DNA from: Lachnospiraceae bacterium
GTDB lineage: Bacteria; Bacillota; Clostridia; Lachnospirales; Lachnospiraceae
DNA length: 64,000 bases
NCBI GenBank assembly: GCA_910575005.1
Contig: CAJTCL010000001.1
Coordinates: 186,001-250,000 of the forward strand
Reading direction: 5' to 3'
In this document: positions 53,908 through 62,709 of the stretch, in pieces
How the letters are laid out: the number at the start of each line of letters is the position of its first letter
How positions within the stretch are numbered: the stretch's first letter is position 1
Made by a program: the position numbers and the translations under genes
Notes under the pieces: generated by a model
The model's database searches: none
Told to the model about the DNA's origin: nothing
What the model saw: the letters and a program-made list of their open reading frames with translations, nothing else

Positions 53908-53937
53908 CTTATAAAAACATCTTAGAAAACAGGACAA
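53908..53937 (-). promoter_or_regulatory. SigA-like promoter of the sugar-binding protein gene
   Basis: TTGTCC (53932-53937) and TATAAG (53908-53913) are separated by 18 bp, about 40 bp before the ATG. The YesN-like regulator is the likely activator. Confidence 0.55.
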
Positions 53938-53963
53938 TTATTTAAAAGGTAGAGGATTCTAAA

Positions 53964-55499
53964 CTACTTATGTGTTTTTCGATATTCCGCCGGAGAATAT
54001 CCGGTTGATTCCCGAAACACTTTGCCAAAATATTTACTGTCCGTATATCCTACCTGCAAGGCAATCTCATATTGCTTCATCTGAGTTCCTACCAAAAGCT
54101 CTTTTGCCTTATTAACTCGATAATTTTTCAGATAACTGCTGTAGGTTTCTCCAACCTCTTTGTGAAACTGCATACTCAAATATTCTGGTGTCACGTTAAG
54201 CTTCAGCGCAATCTCATCCAGTGTAATTCCAGATTGATAAAATTCATGAATCATGCTCTTCATACGCCTTACCGTCAAGTGAGCGATTCCATCCTCCAAA
54301 TCTCTAGGGCCGATCTGTGCAAACAATTCTTGCAATATGGATTCCAATTCCCAAAATAGTTTCGCTCTCATTATTCTGTCAAGAATTTCCTGCTGGTTGA
54401 GACTTTCGTAATCGAGCATATTGATTTCCTTGGTGATATTGATCACAGCCCAAGTAAATCTGACATAACATTCCTTGATATCCTTTGGTGTATACAATTT
54501 CTCACAGGAAAAATAGTTTAAAAAACTTTGGATAATTCTTTGCGCCTGTTCCATATTTCCCAAACACAATTCTGCTTTCAGCCGGTTTTCCATCTCTATG
54601 GGATAGATACAGACCCCTGTCTGTACCTGTAAAATTTTCGGGTATGCAATCAACACATCCTGACCCAAAGTCAAGGACCAATCCATATACTGGCAGAGCG
54701 TATCAAACGCATCTTTCAAACCATTCATTCCCTGAGCCAATATCCAACCCACGGCTGCTAACTCCATGTTAGCTGCATGCTGAAGCATCCAGCACTGAAT
54801 CCTGCGCTCTAACTCTCGAATATCATGAAACTGATAAATGGCAATCACCAGAGATTGTTCGTAATCAGCTTTAATCACACAAAACTGCAAATCGCCATTC
54901 ACGCTCAATAGATTTTCCCACTCACGTTGAATACGGTCTGCTTTGTCTTTATAGAAGGTTCCAAGATAGATACATACCTCTGCAATCTCCTGCCTGGTCT
55001 GTATGCCATATTTTCCCAGAAGATATTCTTCCATATCCATATCAATATCTAATTTTGTCTGCCCATAGAGAACAGTCCCCATAATTTGTTCCAGTGTGCC
55101 AAGTGCCTGCGGTTGTACATTTTTTTCTTTTTCAATCTGCGTTTTTATAGTATTCAAAGCCTTAGAAAATTCATCCACAGATACAGGCTTTAGCAGATAT
55201 TCCGTAACCCCAAGTCTCATTGCCTGACGAGCATATTCAAACTCTGAATAGGCACTCAACACAATTGACTTTGTGGCAAGCCCAAGCTCCTGCATTTTCT
55301 GAAGCATTTCCAGACCGCTCATATCCGGCATACGGATATCCGTAATCACAATATCTGGCTGTTCCTTTTGTATCAATTCTAATCCGGCCTTTCCATTGGA
55401 TGCACTTCCTGCAAATTCATACTCTGGTCCCATCATCTCAAGCAGGCCCTCAATTCCTTCTCGAATCCTGATTTCATCTTCTACTACGACTACCTTCAT
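53964..55499 (-). CDS. YesN/AraC-type response regulator
   Basis: The 511-residue protein has an N-terminal receiver (VVVEDEIRIREG, DIVITDIRMPDMSG, KPVSVDEF), a ~250-residue middle region, and an AraC-type helix-turn-helix pair at the C-terminus (ITLDEIALKLNVTPEYLSMQFHKEVG, QVGYTDSKYFGKVF). It overlaps the upstream kinase by 4 bases, so they form a two-component pair that probably activates the sugar-uptake genes in response to the sugar or the extracellular signal. Confidence 0.92.
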   Translation of the reverse strand: MKVVVVEDEIRIREGIEGLLEMMGPEYEFAGSASNGKAGLELIQKEQPDIVITDIRMPDMSGLEMLQKMQELGLATKSIVLSAYSEFEYARQAMRLGVTEYLLKPVSVDEFSKALNTIKTQIEKEKNVQPQALGTLEQIMGTVLYGQTKLDIDMDMEEYLLGKYGIQTRQEIAEVCIYLGTFYKDKADRIQREWENLLSVNGDLQFCVIKADYEQSLVIAIYQFHDIRELERRIQCWMLQHAANMELAAVGWILAQGMNGLKDAFDTLCQYMDWSLTLGQDVLIAYPKILQVQTGVCIYPIEMENRLKAELCLGNMEQAQRIIQSFLNYFSCEKLYTPKDIKECYVRFTWAVINITKEINMLDYESLNQQEILDRIMRAKLFWELESILQELFAQIGPRDLEDGIAHLTVRRMKSMIHEFYQSGITLDEIALKLNVTPEYLSMQFHKEVGETYSSYLKNYRVNKAKELLVGTQMKQYEIALQVGYTDSKYFGKVFRESTGYSPAEYRKTHK

Positions 55500-57298
55500 A
55501 CAGTCTTCCTGCCTCCTTCTGAAGATACTGGCAGGGTAATATAGATTCTAGTGTACTGATGCTCTTGACTTTCTACTTGAATCTGTGCCTGTTCTTCATA
55601 ATATAACCGAATCCGGTACAATGCATTCTTAAGCCCAATTTGATTCTTATCTTCTGTCTCCTGAAAAATCCCTTGATTCATCTGTTCCGCCACGCTTTGG
55701 GGCATTCCGGTTCCATTATCCTCAATCACAATCTGTAATCTATCCGTTTTCCACATTTCCATTTTAATTTTTAACATTGGTTTTCTCTCAATGTTTTTGA
55801 ATCCATGCACAAAACTATTCTCCACAAAAGGCTGAATCAACAGTTTATGAACTTTGAGTTCCATAAGCTCTGGCGGTATCTCAATCGTACTTTCAAAGCC
55901 ATCCTTTAGCCTCGTCTGCTGCAAAAACAAGTATTGTTTCAACCACTCATATTCTTCCCGAATGGTAACAATCCCATTACTGTTATCAATCCCATAACGC
56001 AGTATGGTGGCCAATGCTGTAATCGCTCTGCTGATCTCAAATTCTTTTCTGCCAATGGCAATCCAGTTGATGGTATCTAGGGTATTATAGAGAAAATGGG
56101 GATTGAGCTGTGCTTCCAATGCCGTAATCTCTGCATCTTTCTTCTGCCGGTCTAACCGTTTTTCTGTCTCCACTGATTCTAAGAGACGATCCATCGTTGT
56201 ATTGTACTGATGAGCAATCACTTTCACTTCACTGGGCATTTTCCGATCAATTTCTACCCGTTCCTGGCGCCGTCCCTCTTCGGCGGACTGCATAATCCGC
56301 ACCACTGATTTGATAGAACCTGTCAATTCCCTGGTGAGAAATGCAATAATTACAATCAAAATAGCTACCGAAAAAGAAAAAATTGTAAAGGTAATTCCTT
56401 GCTGCTGTTTAATTTCATCCAAAACTTCATGCTGATTAGACACATTTACAATATCCCAATTTAACTTATCATCATGCACATAATCAATGGAGACACTATC
56501 TCGGTCAAAAATATTTTGTTGGATGGCAAAATCTCGATACTGCAGCTTTTTATCCTTTTCCCCATTGATCATTGCACTTCCCAGCAAATCTTTGTCTTTA
56601 TATGATACTAGTTTTCCTTCCTGATCTACAATAAAACTGTAGGCAACAGAATCTTGTCCATCCCCAGTACAAATATTGTGGAGCATCTGTTCATCAACAC
56701 TCATAATGATAATTCCAATATTTTCATTTCGTCTGTTATAATCCACAATTCTGTGTCCCAAATGGAAAAGAAAATTCCTCTCATTTAAAGATTCTTTCGC
56801 CTCACTGGTTGATATTACAAACATTTTATTTTCATCAATATATTTGTTGTAGAGTTGTTTCTGGTCAATCCCAAGATTAGGAATCCAGGAACTTCTGGTG
56901 ATGGAACCAGTGATAGAATCATAAAATACCAAGGTTCCATCCTCGGTGATGACAGAAAGATCCCTGATATAATCCTTGGCATAAAGATAAGCCCTCAGGA
57001 TTCTTCTCAAGTGGTTCTTGCTGACCACAAGATCCTCGCCGCGATTGATTTTGTTGATTAAATGTACTACATCATCATCAGAATAAATCTGAACCAAGAT
57101 ATCCTGATAAGATTCCACACTAATTTCCAATGTAGTCTTTGTACGGCTGAGATTGTATTTCATCAGCTTTTTATTGTTGTCATTTACAATATTCAAAATG
57201 TGATAGTACGAAAACATTGTAATCAAGAGAATGGGGATCATAGATATTCCCATAAAAGAGATCACTAATTTCATCCCCAAGCTTTTATGCCTGCCCAT
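55496..57298 (-). CDS. YesM-type sensor histidine kinase
   Basis: The start at 57298 (MGRHKSLGMKLV) follows GGGAGCAGG at good spacing; an earlier ATG at 57337 has none. The ~600-residue protein has a membrane helix near residue 20, a ~270-residue extracellular sensory domain, a second helix (about 320-340), a HAMP-like region, and a HisKA_7/HATPase core (LEAQLNPHFLYNTLDTINWI, later NGTGMP). It pairs with the YesN-like regulator. Signal presumably relates to the sugar-uptake genes downstream. Confidence 0.92.
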   Translation of the reverse strand: MGRHKSLGMKLVISFMGISMIPILLITMFSYYHILNIVNDNNKKLMKYNLSRTKTTLEISVESYQDILVQIYSDDDVVHLINKINRGEDLVVSKNHLRRILRAYLYAKDYIRDLSVITEDGTLVFYDSITGSITRSSWIPNLGIDQKQLYNKYIDENKMFVISTSEAKESLNERNFLFHLGHRIVDYNRRNENIGIIIMSVDEQMLHNICTGDGQDSVAYSFIVDQEGKLVSYKDKDLLGSAMINGEKDKKLQYRDFAIQQNIFDRDSVSIDYVHDDKLNWDIVNVSNQHEVLDEIKQQQGITFTIFSFSVAILIVIIAFLTRELTGSIKSVVRIMQSAEEGRRQERVEIDRKMPSEVKVIAHQYNTTMDRLLESVETEKRLDRQKKDAEITALEAQLNPHFLYNTLDTINWIAIGRKEFEISRAITALATILRYGIDNSNGIVTIREEYEWLKQYLFLQQTRLKDGFESTIEIPPELMELKVHKLLIQPFVENSFVHGFKNIERKPMLKIKMEMWKTDRLQIVIEDNGTGMPQSVAEQMNQGIFQETEDKNQIGLKNALYRIRLYYEEQAQIQVESQEHQYTRIYITLPVSSEGGRKTV

Positions 57299-57416
57299 AG
57301 CCTGCTCCCTTCTATTTTTAATAGCTTTTCTCCCCATTCTGAAAATTATAATCTTGTGTATTTATCTTCCCTATCTTTGCCCTACATTATAGTTGATTAT
57401 TTTTATTGTTTCAAGA

Positions 57417-57549
57417 GGGAACAAAGAATCCTGCTTTGCAGGATTCCCCGCCTGCGGCGGGTCGCTTTTGCGACATATTTCATTTCCGCTGCAGTGCGAT
57501 CATTGTTTTTTCTTATAGGAAATCCAGAGGAATTTCCTATAAGAAAAAA
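57417..57549. repeat. Structured ~133-bp interspersed repeat, copy B
   Basis: Same hairpin order as copy A at 40992-41128. The first hairpin has loop TTT instead of AAA. The last hairpin (57506-57523 with 57532-57549) has 18 perfect base pairs and an A-T pair where copy A has G-C. Its outer end is again the T-run of the neighbouring terminator. Confidence 0.85.
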
Positions 57550-57574
57550 TATGCAGGCTCCGTAAGGAACCTGC
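57544..57574 (-). terminator. Intrinsic terminator of the short flagellin gene
   Basis: On the minus strand GCAGGTTCC (57566-57574) pairs with GGAGCCTGC (57553-57561) with one G-U, loop TTAC, then ATATTTTTTC. The T-run is the outer end of repeat copy B. Confidence 0.8.
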
Positions 57575-57584
57575 ACACTCAGTC

Positions 57585-58367
57585 TTAAGAATTAAACCTC
57601 AAAAGCTGTACTACTCTTCCATTTTCTTCTTCTCGCTTCTTCTGCATCATAAGCCGGTATTCTTCCAATAAGTTATTCTTCTTCATATCTGATATCGCTT
57701 TTGGAAAATCAAGATCCTCAATACGGCTGCCTGCTGCTGTCGTGTTAAGTGATGCATAGGAATTATAATTCATCGTGTAATCCAAACGATTGGATGTAGC
57801 CCCCAACTCGCTTCTGGATGAAGAAACCTTATCTAATGCATTGTCAATGACAGATAAATCAAAATCTCCCGTGACATCAAAATCTTCAATTCCCAATGCT
57901 GCCAATGTGGAATCTGGCATATTGATCTCCATACCACTGCCATCTGGTCCAGATGCCACATGGGAAGTTCCCATCTTCCCATCCAACAGATTCATGGTAT
58001 TAAAGGTTGTGTTTTTAGCTGCATCAGAAATGGACTGTTTTAACTGGTCAATCTCCTGCTGCATAGCATTTCGCTCAGAATCGCCATAAATCGCGGTATT
58101 AGATGCCTGTACGCCCAATTCACGGATGCGCTGCAAGGAATCTGTAATCGTTGACAATCCTCCCTCTGCTACATTCACCATATCTTTGGATGTCGCTGCA
58201 TTGCGTCTGCCTACGTCATAACCATTTCTCTGTGTACGCAGTTTCTCGGCAATGGAAAGTCCTGCTGCATCATCCGCAGCCGAATTAATCCGTTTGCCAC
58301 TGGCAAGCTGACGATAATTTTGATATAAATTTCTTCTGCTGACATTACTGATACTAGAAATACTCAT
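57585..58367 (-). CDS. Short flagellin-like protein with an atypical C-terminus
   Basis: GGGAGG supports the ATG at 58367, giving 260 residues (MSISSISNVSRRNLYQ). The N-terminal helices are flagellin-like: SGKRINSAADDAAGLSIA, LQRIRELGVQASN. The C-terminal domain has the normal NRLDYTMN helix and SRIEDLDF, but the last ~30 residues are EEYRLMMQKKREEENGRVVQLLRF instead of the small, hydrophobic QAATSVLAQAN-type helix. It may be a minor or non-filament flagellin. Its promoter is at 58496-58524. Glycosyltransferase genes follow upstream in the same direction. Confidence 0.8.
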   Translation of the reverse strand: MSISSISNVSRRNLYQNYRQLASGKRINSAADDAAGLSIAEKLRTQRNGYDVGRRNAATSKDMVNVAEGGLSTITDSLQRIRELGVQASNTAIYGDSERNAMQQEIDQLKQSISDAAKNTTFNTMNLLDGKMGTSHVASGPDGSGMEINMPDSTLAALGIEDFDVTGDFDLSVIDNALDKVSSSRSELGATSNRLDYTMNYNSYASLNTTAAGSRIEDLDFPKAISDMKKNNLLEEYRLMMQKKREEENGRVVQLLRFNS

Positions 58368-58495
58368 AGATATACCTCCCTTCCTGAGTATTAGCATAAA
58401 ATTTAATGCTTCTTACTGATTGCTGTCTTTGATCTTTCGTCTGTTCCAGAAATCCCTTACAGCAATGCTATGCTATAAGACTTTCTTTCGTTCTT

Positions 58496-58524
58496 ATTAT
58501 AACAGCCGTAATTGGAAATCTCAA
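58496..58524 (-). promoter_or_regulatory. SigA-type promoter of the short flagellin gene
   Basis: TTGAGA (58519-58524) and TATAAT (58496-58501, preceded by TGT) are separated by 17 bp, about 130 bp before the ATG. It is not SigD-like, in contrast to the promoter in front of the main flagellin unit. Confidence 0.7.
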
Positions 58525-58561
58525 GCAGATTTTCCTGATTTTATCAGTGAAACAAGATTCT

Positions 58562-59701
58562 TTACATTCCATCTGAAATTAGTTGCAGCCTCTTCTTCGC
58601 TGGCTCATAATTTCCACACTTTTGATAAGATTCCTTTGCTTCTTCGAAATGTCCAAGGCACTCATAAATCACCCCAATATTATAATTTGCTGCATAAGAA
58701 TTGACTCCCACACTTCTGCATTCCGGCCACACAAGCGCTTTTTTAAATTCCGATATTGCCTGATCAAACCTGGCATTTTTCATATAAATTAATCCCATAA
58801 GGAACTGAAAATCTGCACTGATACCAAACTCCTGATAAATATTTTCAAATGACAAAGCCACCTGCTCTTGTCCACTGTTAAGCAAGGCATAACCATATGT
58901 CTCTACCATATCAATGACATACTCAAGCTTAGGATTTAGGTCAAATCTAAGCCCCCTGTCAAAATATTCACATGCCTGAGCAGATTTTCCCGCCATATAA
59001 TAACTCTTTCCAAGCTGATACAGCAAATATGGAATCTGCGCCTCAAGTTCTGCTGCTTCAACTGGTTTATTCTTCTTTTGAAGTTCCTCCTGTTTTGCTG
59101 TAATATATGTCAGTTCTTTCTCAAGCAAATCAATATTTCTCTTTGCTTTGCGCTCTTTCTCCTCTGGACTAAGGTCATATCCAGTATGCAAAAAGGTCAA
59201 AGGCGATAACCAGGTTTTCGCTTCCTTTTCTGGCTTCTGTCCGGCCTTGCGTAATACCACCTGCTCATGAATTCTGCCCTGATAATGAAATTTCCTGCGA
59301 TCAAATATGCGATTGAGCCATTCTCTGTTTTCCTGTTGAATCCCATCTCTGACAAAAATATTTCTCCTTCGGACGCGCCCAATCCCCGCTGATTCTTGGT
59401 TAATCAGCTGCTTTAGTTTCTTCAAATCTATATCTGTCAATGGTTCCAGAAATTCATCACTGTCTACCACCAACACTAGATCATGCTGCGCTTTTGATAT
59501 TGCATAATTTTTTGCCGCCGCAAAATCGTCACACCATTCAAATTGATATAATCTATCTGTAAATTCTCTCACTGCTTCTATGGTGCCATCTGTGGAACCA
59601 GTGTCCACCACCACCAATTCGAATCCGTAACCAGATAGGCTGGCAAGACAGCGCTTAATATTTTTCTCTTCATTTTTTGTGATCACACAGACTGATAACA
59701 T
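58562..59701 (-). CDS. Glycosyltransferase family 2 protein with TPR-like C-terminus
   Basis: The start at 59701 (MLSVCVITKNEEKNI; AAGGG upstream) gives 379 residues. The GT2 domain shows VVVDTGSTDGT, CDDFAAAKNYA and the metal motif VDSDEF (about 85-92). After residue 190 the protein is helical, TPR-like (YFDRGLRFDLNPKLEYV, FDQAISEFKKALVW). Such GT-A/TPR proteins often modify surface glycans or glycoproteins. It lies between the short flagellin gene and other glycosyltransferases; it may glycosylate flagellin. Confidence 0.85.
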   Translation of the reverse strand: MLSVCVITKNEEKNIKRCLASLSGYGFELVVVDTGSTDGTIEAVREFTDRLYQFEWCDDFAAAKNYAISKAQHDLVLVVDSDEFLEPLTDIDLKKLKQLINQESAGIGRVRRRNIFVRDGIQQENREWLNRIFDRRKFHYQGRIHEQVVLRKAGQKPEKEAKTWLSPLTFLHTGYDLSPEEKERKAKRNIDLLEKELTYITAKQEELQKKNKPVEAAELEAQIPYLLYQLGKSYYMAGKSAQACEYFDRGLRFDLNPKLEYVIDMVETYGYALLNSGQEQVALSFENIYQEFGISADFQFLMGLIYMKNARFDQAISEFKKALVWPECRSVGVNSYAANYNIGVIYECLGHFEEAKESYQKCGNYEPAKKRLQLISDGM

Positions 59702-59746
59702 CGCCCTTTTCCCTTCCCACAACTACAATACTTTCTCAAAACAAGA

Positions 59747-61378
59747 CTACACTGCCGTCTCAAAGATAAATTTTTCTGCCTCATATAACAGACGCATTGG
59801 ATGGTCCCAGCTTCCACATAGTTCCACAATTTTTTGCTTTTCCTCCATTGAAAGCTGTGCACTCTGATAGTTAAATTTTAGAATCCGCAATTTACATACA
59901 TTACAAAGTTCTGTCAGTTCTTCCAGTGTGAATCCTTTCTCAGCATCACTACGATCTGATCTAATACATTGAGCATTAAAAACTACGATCAGAATCTTTC
60001 CTTTTGCAGATAGAAACGCTTTTGCTTTCTCCAAAAACTGCTTGGCCTGTCCAGAGAGTACTTTATCCATCAAAATATAATCAAAAGATTTATGTAACTG
60101 AGTACTTTCCTCTTGATTGTCACCTTCACGATTCAGAGAGATTTCTTCTGCTTCCATTTCCAAAAAATCTCCTTGTATTACATTGGTCACTCCTCTGGCA
60201 AGACGCGCTAAAAATTCATTTTTTTCAATTCCCAACACTTTAGCACCTGGAAAACGACTTTCAATTCTTGCCAATCCTGCCCCCAATTTACAACCGATCT
60301 CCAACACTCGCAATGATGTTCCCCTAGGCTTTATCATATCAACAAGCGCTGTCTCTACTGCACTGGCAAGTATTAAATCCATACCATATTTTTCAGCTAG
60401 TTTCTTCTGATTGATTTTCAATAAACTTAAGAACCGCTCTGGCGCTCTCTGAAATGCTTTACTGCCATAGTGAAAAATAAAACTGTTTTTGACCAAACAA
60501 AGTTGATAACCTGCCAATAACAGGCGAATGCTTAGGTCATTGTCTTCAAAATTACCAGGAGAAAAACGGGTATCTAAAATTTCTGGCAAAACGGTTCCTG
60601 ATGCTGCCTGCTCCTTTTCTAATAACTTTCTCAATGCAATTCTCTTAATCAACATGGCAAACCCTACCAACCAACTCTTTTTTTCGTAAGGATATTTCAT
60701 GGGAACATTATTGTCTTCTGCAAATTGTAACCACTCTTTGATTGTCTCAAATTGTTGTGGCACCTGCTGATAATTGACTACATTGTTTGACACACTGCCA
60801 ACTGCTCCAATCTGCTCGTTTTCATATAATCCCATGCGCAGCCAAAAAATGGCATTTGGAGGGACAACTGTATCATTATTCAATAAAAAAATATCCGATT
60901 CCTCTAACGCGAGAGCAATTCCCTGATTGCAGCCATATGGAAAACCTTGATTTTCCTGATTTTCAATCAGTCGAATATCCTTCTGCTGCCGAAGCCATTG
61001 TACAATTCCATCCGTAGAAGCATTATCCACCACAATCAGTTCATAAGTTTGGGGACTGTTATTTTGACGAAGACTCTCGATACAGGTCTGTGTAAGTTCT
61101 CCATGATTATAGGATAATAATATCACTGCTGTCTTTGCCACAACAAAACCCGGCTGATTCTCTAACGTTCTCATTGCGTTTTTGCATTCTCTGCAAAATG
61201 GATCCATTGGTTCGCCACGCAGCTCAGTTTCTTTGTCTATATCTAGAACTTGTGTTTCATGCTCTTTTTGATAATGATACAATGCATTTTCATAACACAG
61301 CCAAGACTGGTTGATATTTTTATCCCGATATTGTTCTGCAAGCTCCTTGTATAAGCTGCTTTGCTTTTTTGCACTCAC
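59747..61378 (-). CDS. Fused glycosyltransferase family 2 and methyltransferase
   Basis: The GTG at 61378 follows GAGGAGG; length 543. Residues about 80-325 form a GT2 domain (AVILLSYNHGELTQTCIESLRQ, VVDNASTDG, FLLNNDTVVPP, FEDNDLSIRL). Residues about 350-530 resemble a SAM-dependent methyltransferase (VLEIGCKLGAGLARIESRFPG, a later FDYILMDKVL). A short N-terminal region precedes the GT2 domain. The enzyme could add a methylated sugar. It belongs to the glycosyltransferase run after the short flagellin. Confidence 0.83.
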   Translation of the reverse strand: MSAKKQSSLYKELAEQYRDKNINQSWLCYENALYHYQKEHETQVLDIDKETELRGEPMDPFCRECKNAMRTLENQPGFVVAKTAVILLSYNHGELTQTCIESLRQNNSPQTYELIVVDNASTDGIVQWLRQQKDIRLIENQENQGFPYGCNQGIALALEESDIFLLNNDTVVPPNAIFWLRMGLYENEQIGAVGSVSNNVVNYQQVPQQFETIKEWLQFAEDNNVPMKYPYEKKSWLVGFAMLIKRIALRKLLEKEQAASGTVLPEILDTRFSPGNFEDNDLSIRLLLAGYQLCLVKNSFIFHYGSKAFQRAPERFLSLLKINQKKLAEKYGMDLILASAVETALVDMIKPRGTSLRVLEIGCKLGAGLARIESRFPGAKVLGIEKNEFLARLARGVTNVIQGDFLEMEAEEISLNREGDNQEESTQLHKSFDYILMDKVLSGQAKQFLEKAKAFLSAKGKILIVVFNAQCIRSDRSDAEKGFTLEELTELCNVCKLRILKFNYQSAQLSMEEKQKIVELCGSWDHPMRLLYEAEKFIFETAV

Positions 61379-61461
61379 GTTTTTTGCCTCCTCTTAGTAA
61401 TGTGTGATCATATTTTTCTACACAACACCCTTCCGTTTGCTTCTGTGGATCATTTGACTTC

Positions 61462-62682
61462 TTAAAGAGAATGTTCTTGTACAAGTTGAAACATCTGTTT
61501 GACCCGTGTCTCATAGGAGAAAAACTTCTGTACCTTTAAATAACCACAATGTGCAATTTCCTGACGTTCCTTTTCATGGGATAAATAATAACGAATCTTA
61601 TCCAATAACTCCTCTGCACTGCCATATAATACAAGCTCTTTGCCATCTTCAAATTGCTCTGCAAGTTCCGTCTGATAATTGGAAAGTAAGAATCCTCCAG
61701 CCCCCATAATATCCAGCGCCCGCAGTGGAATCCCACTCTGAATAGAACGCAAAGTGATATTCAAATTAATCTTTGAACCACAAAATATTTGGGGCATTTC
61801 CTCCCTATAACTTACTGTTCCGCCAGCCTCTGCCCCAGGAACAATTGCTCTGTCTGAGGCGGTGTACAGTGTCAGCGGATAATGTTTGGAAATGCTATTC
61901 AGCAAACAAATCCGTTCTTTGGAAGTAATTTTTTCGTTGATCATTGCTGTGTACAATTCCTGTTTTGATACAGAATAAGATTCTGGCAGTTCCATTGCGA
62001 GATATTGATTCATCTGTACCAAAATATCCTCTGTCAATAATTCCGATACAAAATTATATCCATATACCCTCTCCTGCGCCTCAATAATCCCCTCCAAATA
62101 ACCTTTCAAATATTCTGGCAGGTATTGAATCTGGTCATAACGATTCCTCTCATATAAACTTCCCACAAAACTGACTGCTGGGAAATCTACAGCATTGCCC
62201 TGGCGCACATTTGCGCTACTGTTAATCTTTGCCGCTGGTATGTGGTTGCTATCCGTCCAGGAAAACTTTAACATGCTGCCCAGCCTTCTGGTATTGACTG
62301 CCAATGGAAAATGATACAGATGGGGAATCTCCAACTGCTTCAGAGACAAAAACTGCACCTGATCAAAGACAAATATATAATTACATGCACACTTTGCCGC
62401 TGGAGAATACAAGGTCCAATGTGGACAATCATAAATCCATGAAATATATTTTATTTGTAATCTGTCTGCCGTTTTCGCAATCAGCGGGAAAAAATTAAAG
62501 GAAAAGATACTATCACAAGCATACTGTTCTATCACTTTTGATAATTGCTCTGTAAATGCTTGATCCTCCTCATAATCATGAAATGGAATATTGCACTTCA
62601 CAACACCATTGCCCAGAAAAAGTAAGGTCTCTTCCATATCCTCCTGGGAGTTCTCAAACCACGTATAATATAAAATCCTCAT
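61462..62682 (-). CDS. CgeB-like glycosyltransferase (DUF3880-containing)
   Basis: The 406-residue protein starts MRILYYTWFENSQEDM and has the CgeB/DUF3880-type N-terminal half (SWIYDCPHWTLYSPAAKC, YIFVFDQVQ), then a GT1-type C-terminal half with INLNITLRSIQSGIPLRALDIMGAGGFLLSNYQTE, matching CgeB-like spore/flagellar glycosyltransferases. It lies in the glycosyltransferase run between the GT2-methyltransferase fusion and the StrF-like gene. Sugar and acceptor are unknown. Confidence 0.82.
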   Translation of the reverse strand: MRILYYTWFENSQEDMEETLLFLGNGVVKCNIPFHDYEEDQAFTEQLSKVIEQYACDSIFSFNFFPLIAKTADRLQIKYISWIYDCPHWTLYSPAAKCACNYIFVFDQVQFLSLKQLEIPHLYHFPLAVNTRRLGSMLKFSWTDSNHIPAAKINSSANVRQGNAVDFPAVSFVGSLYERNRYDQIQYLPEYLKGYLEGIIEAQERVYGYNFVSELLTEDILVQMNQYLAMELPESYSVSKQELYTAMINEKITSKERICLLNSISKHYPLTLYTASDRAIVPGAEAGGTVSYREEMPQIFCGSKINLNITLRSIQSGIPLRALDIMGAGGFLLSNYQTELAEQFEDGKELVLYGSAEELLDKIRYYLSHEKERQEIAHCGYLKVQKFFSYETRVKQMFQLVQEHSL

Positions 62683-62709
62683 TTGCTTATCCTCATAATT
62701 ATTATTTTT

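Larger units (their letters stand above)
57299..57584. other. Intergenic region holding repeat copy B and the flagellin-2 terminator
   Basis: This region (286 bp) contains the structured repeat at 57417-57549, the terminator of the short flagellin gene (57544-57574), and AT-rich sequence before the kinase start. No gene was found; short frames run through the repeat only. Confidence 0.7.
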
